The position numbers and the translations under genes are program-made. From positions 1 through 30,224 of IMG/VR virus record IMGVR_UViG_3300017708_002878: 30,224 bases of DNA; one strand, 5' to 3'. Positions 6,299 to 13,632 of this stretch are shown here, piece by piece. The notes under the pieces are model-generated. The model was given only the letters and a program-made list of their open reading frames with translations. It searched no databases and had not been told where the DNA came from. The number at the start of each line of letters is the position of its first letter. Positions within the stretch are counted from its first letter, which is position 1. This DNA comes from a virus.

Positions 6299-8886
6299 TG
6301 AGTTTTAAATCTCTTACAGCAAGACTTCTCAAATTAGCTAGAGATCAGGTATTTAAGCTTGATGATATAGCTATTAGACAAGGTATTCAGTGGGCAGATA
6401 ATACTTTAGATACTTTTGAAAGAAAACTTGAATCTAAAATTGGGTTTGATCTTCCAATACCCTGGACATTAGAAGGACTATTTGCTAGTAAATTAATAAC
6501 ATTAAGTAATAAAGCTCAGGAAAAATTAGTTGAACGGTCTAAAGCTAAATCAGAGGAAAGGCAAGAACGAAGAGCTGAACGTAATGAATTAGAAACTTCA
6601 CGTAGTGCTAGACATACCCAGGCTTTAGCTGATATTAAAGCAGTATATAGAGCCGAAATTAAAAGAATAGATGATTTAACTAATAGATCCACTTTCAGTA
6701 CTATTATAAGATTCTTACCCCCACCTGATGAAACTACCGTAGTAATATTAGGAAAACCTCGAACTGTAATAGAAGATATTAAACCCTATACTAAAAAATT
6801 TGATGGTAATTTAAAAGATGCTATTGTAAGTGGAGATTATAGGGAATTAATAACCCAGGGTGCTGACTCCACTGATATAACTGCCATTGATGCAGGTTTT
6901 TTTTCTTTAGGACAGGGAAGAACAAAAAGAACTATAGTTGGTGATGATGGTGTTATAGATCCTGGAGATTATGGTTTCGAATTAGTAGAAGTTAAAGAAA
7001 ATAAAAGAGGTTTAGATCGCGTCATATCCTTTGAAGAAGAAACAAGATTACGTAGAGCTGCTTTATACAAATATCAAGCTGATTTAAGAGAAGAAAATGA
7101 CATATATGCCGATGAAAGAGAACAATTTAGAGCAGAGGATAGACAAAAGAATGAAGATGAAAGGAAGCAAAAAAGAGAAAATAGGGGAAAAAGGGATAAA
7201 GAAAAAAGAGAAAAATTAACTCCCGAAGAAAGAGCAGCTAGAAAACAAGAGAGGCAGGATGCAAGAAATACAAAAAGAGATGATAGAAAGGATAGAAGAG
7301 ATGATAATAAAGAGGAAAGGAAAGAAAAAAGAGATGATAAAAAGAAAGATAGGGATCAAAGAAGAGATGATAATAAACAAAGAAGAGATGATAATGAACG
7401 AAGAAGAAAAGATAATCGTAAATTATTAGATGACGCTAGGGAAGCTCGAAATGAAGAGGAAGCAGAATTTGATAGAGATCTTGATCAAGCTATAGAAGAA
7501 TTAGATTTTCAAGTTGAAATAGGTCAAATTACAGAAGCCCAGAAAAGAGAAATTTTAAGAGATATTAGAGAAGAAGAAAAGGTAGATGTAAATAGCGCTA
7601 GGGATAAAATTAGAGAAGTTAAAGCAGGCAATAGACAATCCAATAAAGCTTTTAGAAATCAGAAAAAAGAACAAAAAAATAGAGGAGCTAGAAAAGATCG
7701 TGATCCCTTATTTGATACTTCTATGCTAAAGGATCCTGCATTTGTAAGAACTATTTATCAACAAACTTATCAATTTTTACCACAACAAGATAAAGATGCA
7801 TTAGCCATAACTTTAGCTGAATATCAAACTGTTCTTAATAAAACAGTTAAATCCTTAAGCATTATTCAAGCATCTATTATTAGTGTGCAAGGAATTTTAA
7901 ATATTTTAAGTAAAACAGGGACAACATTAGGTATAGTAAGTGACTCTGTAAATACAGCTACTAGACTTATTACTACCTTAGCTATACCTACAGGTGCACC
8001 TATAGGAGTAGGCTTACCTTTAAATATTATAACTCAATTAGCCCAAACTTTAGATCAATTAATAACCCAATCTGAAAAAGTAAATGGAGCCTCAGATTTA
8101 ATAGCTGATGCAACTCCTCCTATAGCTCAAAAATTAGAGGATACTCTACAAGTTATAAATACTCTTTTAGATGTAATTACTATAATATTTGATTTAGTAG
8201 TCTTTATAAATTATATAGCACAGTCGGGAGCAACTTCTTTAGAAGAAATTAGAAATGGATTAGGTCAGGAATTAAATAATGCATTAGCACAATCAGGCAA
8301 CTCAAGTAACCCAGGACAAAATGTAAGTGAGGAAGAAGACTTATTAGCAAGATTAGCTCCTAATTCTAATGATCCGTTATTTTATAAGGGTTTTAGGCTT
8401 ACATTACAATATGTAACTAATGATGGGGAACTTACCCAAACTAGAGTTTTAGGTTTAAATGAAACTAATGGGGTGTCATTAGCTACAGAACTTTCATTTA
8501 CTAATGCCCCCGAGGTATTAGTTCAGGAAATGCAGTTTCAAATAGATAATTATAATTTGATTTTTGTAAATGATCCTAATATTTCTATTGAAAATCAGCT
8601 AGATACAATAGATTTAGAAAATTTAGAAGGATTCCAAACTATTATTCCTTCAACTGATATAGAAGATATAGAAATACCAGGTTTGCCACCACGTTTTACG
8701 GCTAAACAAATTAGACAATTAAAACGTAAGGATAGAAGAAGTGATACAAAAGAAAGAAGGGAAGCTAGACAATCCGGAGAGATAACTAGAAAAGAAGCTC
8801 GTAAAGATAGAAAACAAGATAGAAAAGAAAGAAAAAAACAATCCAAGAATAGAAGAAGAAATAGAATACGTAAAAAAGAAAGATAA
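6298..8886 (+). CDS. Large, highly charged tail protein (possible tape measure)
   Basis: An 862-residue protein in four parts: a helical N terminus (1-140); a mixed region (140-260); an extreme Arg/Lys/Asp/Glu coiled-coil or single-helix stretch (about 255-480) built of repeats such as KRDDRKDRRDDNKEERKEK; and a hydrophobic helical region (about 505-650) with IIQASIISVQGILNIL, AIPTGAPIGVGLPLNII and LLDVITIIFDLVVFINYIA. A short beta-rich domain follows, then a strongly basic tail (about 805-862). Length, helicity, hydrophobic core and position between the spike/hub and gp25 fit a tape-measure or hub-associated protein, but it lacks a clear family signature. It starts on the last base of the previous stop codon (TAATG). 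Confidence 0.55.
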   Translation: MSFKSLTARLLKLARDQVFKLDDIAIRQGIQWADNTLDTFERKLESKIGFDLPIPWTLEGLFASKLITLSNKAQEKLVERSKAKSEERQERRAERNELETSRSARHTQALADIKAVYRAEIKRIDDLTNRSTFSTIIRFLPPPDETTVVILGKPRTVIEDIKPYTKKFDGNLKDAIVSGDYRELITQGADSTDITAIDAGFFSLGQGRTKRTIVGDDGVIDPGDYGFELVEVKENKRGLDRVISFEEETRLRRAALYKYQADLREENDIYADEREQFRAEDRQKNEDERKQKRENRGKRDKEKREKLTPEERAARKQERQDARNTKRDDRKDRRDDNKEERKEKRDDKKKDRDQRRDDNKQRRDDNERRRKDNRKLLDDAREARNEEEAEFDRDLDQAIEELDFQVEIGQITEAQKREILRDIREEEKVDVNSARDKIREVKAGNRQSNKAFRNQKKEQKNRGARKDRDPLFDTSMLKDPAFVRTIYQQTYQFLPQQDKDALAITLAEYQTVLNKTVKSLSIIQASIISVQGILNILSKTGTTLGIVSDSVNTATRLITTLAIPTGAPIGVGLPLNIITQLAQTLDQLITQSEKVNGASDLIADATPPIAQKLEDTLQVINTLLDVITIIFDLVVFINYIAQSGATSLEEIRNGLGQELNNALAQSGNSSNPGQNVSEEEDLLARLAPNSNDPLFYKGFRLTLQYVTNDGELTQTRVLGLNETNGVSLATELSFTNAPEVLVQEMQFQIDNYNLIFVNDPNISIENQLDTIDLENLEGFQTIIPSTDIEDIEIPGLPPRFTAKQIRQLKRKDRRSDTKERREARQSGEITRKEARKDRKQDRKERKKQSKNRRRNRIRKKER
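7261..7440 (+). repeat. Degenerate short repeats coding for RDD(N/K)-type charged repeats
   Basis: AGAAGAGATGATAATAAA occurs at 7294-7311 and 7360-7377, and again with one change at 7381-7398, among other GA-rich copies. It encodes RRDDNK units within residues about 322-381 of the 862-residue protein. This purine-rich low-complexity DNA could vary in copy number by slippage. Confidence 0.75.
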
Positions 8887-8904
8887 TAATTTTTAATATT
8901 GTAG

Positions 8905-8913
8905 TATTTATAA
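8905..8913 (+). promoter_or_regulatory. Candidate phage late promoter element TATTTATAA
   Basis: TATTTATAA in the 38-base gap before the baseplate-wedge unit, 11 bases before the ATG at 8925. This is the same spacing as the copies at 491 and 20145. Confidence 0.6.
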
Positions 8914-8924
8914 CAAATAATAAG

Positions 8925-9248
8925 ATGAAAGTAGAAAAACTAAAAGAAATAATTAAAGAAGCTACTAGAGAGGTTATACATGAGGAGTTAAAGGAGATTT
9001 TATTAGAAGCTGTAAAAAGTAGATCTTCTGCACCTATTACGGAAAATAGAATTATGCCTCAACCCTCTGAAGGGATAGGAAATAATTTAAGAAGTTCATA
9101 TAAGGATATTTTAGGAGAAACAGCTCAAACTATGACTACTAATAATCTCCAGGGAACTTTTAGACCTCAACCCGGTATGGATTCTGCTAATGGTGCTCTA
9201 CCCCCAGGGCAAGTATCTTTAGATCAAATTGGAGCTTTTATAAAATAA
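8925..9248 (+). CDS. Small protein with LKEIIKE-type N-terminal helix
   Basis: A 107-residue protein. Residues 1-32 form an amphipathic helix (KLKEIIKEATREVIHEELKE) of a type that recurs in genes at 28744, 29084 and 30067. Then comes a Pro, Ser, Asn-rich, probably disordered part, with PITENRIMPQPSEG and GALPPGQVSLDQIGAFI at the end. No family recognised. It is the first gene of the baseplate-wedge unit and ends three bases before gp25. A virion scaffold-associated or internal protein is possible; the helix may be a targeting or docking sequence, which is inference. Confidence 0.6.
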   Translation: MKVEKLKEIIKEATREVIHEELKEILLEAVKSRSSAPITENRIMPQPSEGIGNNLRSSYKDILGETAQTMTTNNLQGTFRPQPGMDSANGALPPGQVSLDQIGAFIK

Positions 9249-9251
9249 AAT

Positions 9252-9656
9252 ATGGCTACTATAGTTCCAAATCAATCCCCCCTTGATATAAGTAGAAGGA
9301 CAGGAATAGGATTTAGTTTTCCTATTAATGGTCCCGCTGTCTTTAATACTACTTATCAAACTAGGGATCAAATAAAAGCTAATTTGCTTAATTATTTATT
9401 AACTAATCAAGGTGAAAGAGTATTTAATCCTGATTTTGGAGCTGATCTTAGAATTTTATTATTTGATTTTAATGGAGATGCACAACAGGGATTAAGAGAT
9501 ATTTTACAATCTAAAATTTCGGAATTATTTCCTACTGTTAAAATACAACAGTATCAATTAAAAAGAAATGAGGATATCAATACTATCCAATTATCTATAG
9601 TTTATTCAATTCAGGACTTTGGAATATCGGATTCAATAGACATTAATTTAACATAA
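9252..9656 (+). CDS. 25: Baseplate wedge subunit gp25
   Basis: A 134-residue protein, the usual length for the gp25/GPW family (lysozyme-like fold without lysozyme activity). The family signature TNQGERVFNPDFGADLRILL lies at residues 51-70, preceded by a helix (RDQIKANLLNYLL) and followed by the strand pattern FPTVKIQQYQL and IQLSIVYSI. gp25 is part of the baseplate wedge core, contacts gp6 and gp53, and serves in sheath assembly. The gene overlaps gp6 by one base (TAATG), the conserved gp25-gp6 order of T4-like phages. Confidence 0.95.
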   Translation: MATIVPNQSPLDISRRTGIGFSFPINGPAVFNTTYQTRDQIKANLLNYLLTNQGERVFNPDFGADLRILLFDFNGDAQQGLRDILQSKISELFPTVKIQQYQLKRNEDINTIQLSIVYSIQDFGISDSIDINLT

Positions 9657-11521
9657 TGGCAGAATTAAAAAGAGACATAAGGTATATAAATAAAGATTTT
9701 AATAGTTTAAGAAATAGATTAATAGAGTATACCAAAACCTATTTTCCTAACACTTTTAATGATTTTTCTCCCTCTTCTACGGGAATGTTATTTATGGAAA
9801 TGGCAGCATATGTAGGGGATGTATTATCTTTTTACATAGATAATCAAATTCAAGAAACTTACATTCAAAGGGCTAGACAAACTAGTAATATCTTTAATTT
9901 AGCATATCTTTTAGGGTATAGACCTAAGGTAACTACAGCAGCAACAGTGGATATAGATTTTTTCCAACAACTTCCCGCTAAAACCGTAAATGGAGCTAGA
10001 GTGCCAGATTTTAATTATGCTTTGAATATTCCAGCAAATACTGTTGTATCAAGTTTTATAGACCAAAGCGTAGAATTTATTATAGAAGATAGTATAGACT
10101 TTACTGTTTCTTCATCATTAGATCCTACTGAAATTACTGTGTATCAAGTTTCCAATACTCAACCAGAATTTTTTCTATTAAAGAAAACACGAAAAGCTAT
10201 ATCTTCTACTATTAATACATCCAATTTTAGTTTTGCCTCTCCTGAAAAATTTACCACTAGAACCATTAATAATAATAATATTATAGGAATATTAGATATA
10301 TTTGATAGTAATGGAAATGAATATTTTGAAGTTCCAAATTTAGCACAAGAATCAGTTTTTGATTCCATAAAAAATACTAATCCTAATGATCCTAATATTT
10401 CTGCAGATAATACTACAAGCCATTTATTAAAATTAAAAAAGGTTCAAAGAAGATTCACTACTAGATTTTTAGATAGAGAAAATCTACAGATAGAATTTGG
10501 AGCAGGTACTACATCAGATAATGATGAAGAAATAGTTCCTAATCCTAATAATGTAGGTTTAGGGTTACCTTTTCAACAGGATAAACTAACTACTGCATTT
10601 TCACCTACTAATTTTGTATTTTCAGATACTTATGGAATAGCACCCTCTAATACTACTTTAACAGTAAGATACCTAACCGGTGGAGGAGTTGGTGCTAATA
10701 CTCCTGCTAATACTTTAACTAATCTAAATAAAGATGGAATAGTATTTAGAACTCCTACTTCTTTAAGTAATATAGCTTTATCCAATACTATTTTTAATTC
10801 ATTAGCTACTAATAATAGATTAGCTGCTGATGGGGGATCAGATGGAGATACTGTAGAAGAAGTAAGACAAAATGCTCTAGGTAATTTTCAAAACCAATTA
10901 AGAACTGTCACACCTCAAGATTATTTAATTAGAGCCCTTTCTATGCCCCCTGAGTTTGGGACTATATCCAAGGCATATACCACACCAACTCGGAGATCAA
11001 ATTTAAACCCTGGAGAAACACCAACAGTATTAGATTTATATGTTTTATCCCAAGACAACAATGGTAATTTAATTTCAGCTTCCCAGGGTTTAAAAAAGAA
11101 TCTAAGGACATACTTATCTGAATACAGAATGGTAGGAGATTCAGTTAGAATAAAAAATGCATTTGTTATTAATATAGCTGTGGAATTTGATATTGTTGTA
11201 AGACCTAATTTTAATAATGACCAAGTCTTAACCAATTGTGCAAGTTCTCTAAGATCATTCTTTAATGTAGATAATTTTGAAATAAATGAACCTATTTTAA
11301 TTACTGATGTAAATACTTTACTATCTAATATTAGTGGGATCCAAACAGTTAAAAACATACGAATAACTAATGAAGCTGGTGGGGATAGGGGTTATAGTGA
11401 TTATTCTTATGATATTGAAGGAGCAACTATAGATCAAGTAGTTTATCCATCTTTAGACCCAATGATTTTTGAAGTAAAATTCCCTAATCAAGATATTAGA
11501 GGAAGAGTAGTACCATTATAA
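9656..11521 (+). CDS. 6: Baseplate wedge subunit gp6 (baseplate J-like)
   Basis: A 621-residue protein, close to the length of T4 gp6 (660). The N terminus has the characteristic RYINKDFNSLRNRLIEYTK, FNDFSPSSTGMLFMEMAAYV and GDVLSFYIDNQIQETYI (residues about 9-70). The middle contains the baseplate-J pattern: FRTPTSLSNIAL, GGSDGDTVEEVRQNALG and TVTPQDYLIRALSMPPEFG at residues about 360-430. The C terminus has VNTLLSNISGIQTVKNIRI. gp6 dimers form the ring that clamps the inner baseplate and links the wedges. It follows gp25 directly. No truncation or frameshift is visible; the minus-strand frames here are shadows. Confidence 0.95.
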   Translation: MAELKRDIRYINKDFNSLRNRLIEYTKTYFPNTFNDFSPSSTGMLFMEMAAYVGDVLSFYIDNQIQETYIQRARQTSNIFNLAYLLGYRPKVTTAATVDIDFFQQLPAKTVNGARVPDFNYALNIPANTVVSSFIDQSVEFIIEDSIDFTVSSSLDPTEITVYQVSNTQPEFFLLKKTRKAISSTINTSNFSFASPEKFTTRTINNNNIIGILDIFDSNGNEYFEVPNLAQESVFDSIKNTNPNDPNISADNTTSHLLKLKKVQRRFTTRFLDRENLQIEFGAGTTSDNDEEIVPNPNNVGLGLPFQQDKLTTAFSPTNFVFSDTYGIAPSNTTLTVRYLTGGGVGANTPANTLTNLNKDGIVFRTPTSLSNIALSNTIFNSLATNNRLAADGGSDGDTVEEVRQNALGNFQNQLRTVTPQDYLIRALSMPPEFGTISKAYTTPTRRSNLNPGETPTVLDLYVLSQDNNGNLISASQGLKKNLRTYLSEYRMVGDSVRIKNAFVINIAVEFDIVVRPNFNNDQVLTNCASSLRSFFNVDNFEINEPILITDVNTLLSNISGIQTVKNIRITNEAGGDRGYSDYSYDIEGATIDQVVYPSLDPMIFEVKFPNQDIRGRVVPL

Positions 11522-11534
11522 AATAATTATAACC

Positions 11535-11978
11535 ATGCCCACACCAGATACAGTACAATTACGAACACCAGTTCCTATATCTAATTATGATTCATCTCAA
11601 TTACCTCAACCGGAACCCAATACAGGAAATTTTTTAGAAAATAGTTTTGATAAAACTAATTTAGATTTAGAAAATGGGGATCCTGCTGGTGGTCCTATTA
11701 ATGACCCAAACTCTAATTTTACACATTTTTATACCCCTACTAAACCATATTCCGGCACATCCCAAGGTGCAACTAGGGGAGAAGGAGCTTTACAAGCTAC
11801 CCCAGGATTAACTAATTTAGATGTAGAAAATCCATTTCCTAATGGGGGGCCTATTAATGTGCCTTATACTACTAGGATAGGTGGTCAATTTGCGGGTTTC
11901 ACCACTACTCACCCATTTACTCCGCTAAATACCTATGCTGATTCATTTAACCCAATCCCCCCTGGAATATTAATATAA
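11535..11978 (+). CDS. Pro/Asn/Gly-rich virion protein with an internal duplication
   Basis: A 147-residue protein rich in Pro, Asn, Thr and Gly and probably extended. A block T-N-L-D-(L/V)-E-N-x-x-P-x-G-G-P-I-N-x-P occurs at residues 41-58 and again at 93-110, each followed by an aromatic/Pro segment (FTHFYTPTKPY and THPFTPLNTY). No family recognised. It lies between gp6 and a DNRLRE-like protein in the wedge cluster, so a minor baseplate or tail-decoration component is likely by context. A one-mismatch relative of the late element (TAATTATAA, 11524-11532) stands two bases before its ATG. Confidence 0.65.
   Translation: MPTPDTVQLRTPVPISNYDSSQLPQPEPNTGNFLENSFDKTNLDLENGDPAGGPINDPNSNFTHFYTPTKPYSGTSQGATRGEGALQATPGLTNLDVENPFPNGGPINVPYTTRIGGQFAGFTTTHPFTPLNTYADSFNPIPPGILI
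11655..11864 (+). repeat. Protein-level tandem duplication inside the 147-residue gene
   Basis: Codons for the T-N-L-D-x-E-N...G-G-P-I-N-x-P block occupy 11655-11708 and 11811-11864, a period of 52 residues. The DNA copies have diverged, so this is an old duplication under protein-level constraint. Confidence 0.6.
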
Positions 11979-11982
11979 TATT

Positions 11983-13134
11983 ATGGCTATTTATAAATTA
12001 TTTCCTACTAAAGATGCTACTTTATATTCGGGATTTCCTAATATGAATACTGGGCTAGATTCTATAATTGAGACTACTACTGATTTCTTTAGTACTAGAA
12101 CACAAGCAGAATCTGGAGAAATAGGGCCTAGTCCTCAAGCTTCTAGATTTTTAGTGCAGTTTGATCTTAATGAAATTAATAATGTAGTTAATAATATAGC
12201 TAACGGAGCATCAACCACATCTTTTTTAAGAATATATTCAGCTAATGTAAGAGGATTAACATCAGATACTATACTTTTAGTTAATGCTGTAGGCCAAAAT
12301 TGGAATATGGGATCAGGGATTTATCTTGCTGATCCTGTAGTTAAAAATGGATGTAGTTGGAATACAAGACTATCTGAAGGTAATGGAACTTGGAGTACAG
12401 ATAACCCCACCTCGGGAATAACAGGTTCATACTCAGGTTCAAATAACCAAGGAGGAGGAGCATGGTATACAGCAAGTATTACAAACCCACAAAACTCTCA
12501 ATCTTTTGATTTTTATAGTAGTCTGGATTTAAATGTAAATGTAACTCAAATTGTTAATAACTGGGGTTCTTCTTTATTTACTAATTATGGGTTTATAGTA
12601 AGACAAGAGGAATCCCAAGAATTTGTTGATGACATTAATTCTAGAACGGAATTAAAATTCTTTTCTAGAGATACTAATACAATTTATCCACCCCAACTAG
12701 AAATTAAATGGGATGATGCAATATGGAGTACAGGTTCTTCTACTAATGTCGAATTAACTACTAGTGAAGCATTAATAGCTATACCTAATAATAAAAACGA
12801 GTACTACCCAGAAGAAATAGCTAAATTTAGAGTAAATGCTATAGAAAAATATCCAGTTAGAACATATCTAACTGCATCATCTTATACTAGTAATTTTTAC
12901 TTACCTTCTGCTTCTTCTTTATATGCTATTAAAGATAGTAAAACAAATGAATATATAATAGATTTTGATTCTCAATTTACTAAAATAAGTGCAGATGAAG
13001 AATCTTCATTCTTCAAGGTTTATATGAATGGATTGGAACCCGAAAGATATTATACTGTTTTAGTTCAAACTACTATAGAGGGCGAAACTAAAATATTTGA
13101 CCAAGATTTAAATTTTAAAGTAATAGAGGGATGA
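11983..13134 (+). CDS. DNRLRE-like tail/baseplate protein
   Basis: A 383-residue protein. Residues 1-230 follow the DNRLRE-domain pattern: FPTKDATLYSGFPNMNTGLD, then SRFLVQFDLNEI, FLRIYSANVRGLTSDTILL, a W-rich centre (GCSWNTRL), LDLNVNVTQIVNNW, NYGFIVRQEES and TELKFFSRDTNTIYPPQLEI. Such beta-sandwich domains are known from surface proteins and bind or display, rather than catalyse. Residues about 235-383 form a second beta-rich domain (VELTTSEALIAIP, FRVNAIEKYPVRTY, VYMNGLEPERYYTVLVQT) resembling an Ig/FN-like module. It lies in the wedge cluster between gp6 and the giant tail protein and overlaps the next gene by four bases. A fibre-network or host-contact role is inferred. Confidence 0.6.
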   Translation: MAIYKLFPTKDATLYSGFPNMNTGLDSIIETTTDFFSTRTQAESGEIGPSPQASRFLVQFDLNEINNVVNNIANGASTTSFLRIYSANVRGLTSDTILLVNAVGQNWNMGSGIYLADPVVKNGCSWNTRLSEGNGTWSTDNPTSGITGSYSGSNNQGGGAWYTASITNPQNSQSFDFYSSLDLNVNVTQIVNNWGSSLFTNYGFIVRQEESQEFVDDINSRTELKFFSRDTNTIYPPQLEIKWDDAIWSTGSSTNVELTTSEALIAIPNNKNEYYPEEIAKFRVNAIEKYPVRTYLTASSYTSNFYLPSASSLYAIKDSKTNEYIIDFDSQFTKISADEESSFFKVYMNGLEPERYYTVLVQTTIEGETKIFDQDLNFKVIEG

Positions 13135-13616
13135 GTAAACAAAGCATAGGATTTACTAGACAAGTTTTTAATAAACAACAATTTAATCAAACTATTGATA
13201 CTGAATTTTCCCAACTAGTAAATATACCAGATGAAACTTTTTTTGATATAAGTTTGGCTAATGTAGAAGATTTTTTTACGTTGTATCAAAATTTCTTTTT
13301 AGAGATACCAAAATTAGGAGATGTTAATTCACATGAATTTATTATTAAACAATCAACAGAGTATGTAGGGTTTGAGGAACAAAATGAAACTATACAAGCT
13401 TTACTTGATGAAATAACAGAGTTAAGAGAACAAAATTTGGAAATTAGAAGACAAAATTTAGAATTAGTACAACAGTTTTCTACTGGGGTATTAACAACGG
13501 ATAGACAAGAATTAGCTACGGGAGCTAGTATAGCAGGAGTTAGATCTACTTCCGCTATATCAAGTGGAGGAAATTTAACTACTGGAGGAAGTAGTACTGG
13601 ATATAGTGGAGGTTAA
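13131..13616 (+). CDS. Small baseplate-region protein with coiled coil and Gly/Ser tail
   Basis: A 161-residue protein. The N-terminal part (FFDISLANVEDFFTLYQNFF, then EIPKLGDVNSHEFIIKQS) is followed by a coiled coil at residues about 85-112 (IQALLDEITELREQNLEIRR) and a Ser/Gly/Thr-rich tail. No family recognised. It starts inside the previous stop codon and is followed by the 2164-residue gene. The LREQNLEIRRQNLEL heptads suggest it trimerises or binds a helical partner. A wedge component is likely by position. Bases GAGGG just upstream are one of the few Shine-Dalgarno-like sequences here, but they are coding. Confidence 0.6.
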   Translation: MSKQSIGFTRQVFNKQQFNQTIDTEFSQLVNIPDETFFDISLANVEDFFTLYQNFFLEIPKLGDVNSHEFIIKQSTEYVGFEEQNETIQALLDEITELREQNLEIRRQNLELVQQFSTGVLTTDRQELATGASIAGVRSTSAISSGGNLTTGGSSTGYSGG

Positions 13617-13632
13617 TATTAAATAAATTATA

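Noticed and set aside
7261-7440. Purine-rich repeats considered as a CRISPR array
   Set aside because: Copies are short, contiguous or irregularly spaced, in frame with a coding gene and translate into a regular charged repeat; no unique spacers.
10921-11358. 145-codon minus-strand frame inside the gp6 gene
   Set aside because: It lies entirely antisense to a clearly recognised gp6 with family motifs; composition is that of a complementary shadow and no minus-strand gene or unit is supported anywhere.
11524-11532. TAATTATAA as an eighth late element
   Set aside because: One mismatch, two bases before the ATG, inside a tightly packed cluster; too weak to call separately.
11988-11996. TATTTATAA at codons 2-5 of the DNRLRE-like gene
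   Set aside because: Encoded by the codons for Ala-Ile-Tyr-Lys just after the start, so it cannot drive this gene in the usual way; treated as chance.
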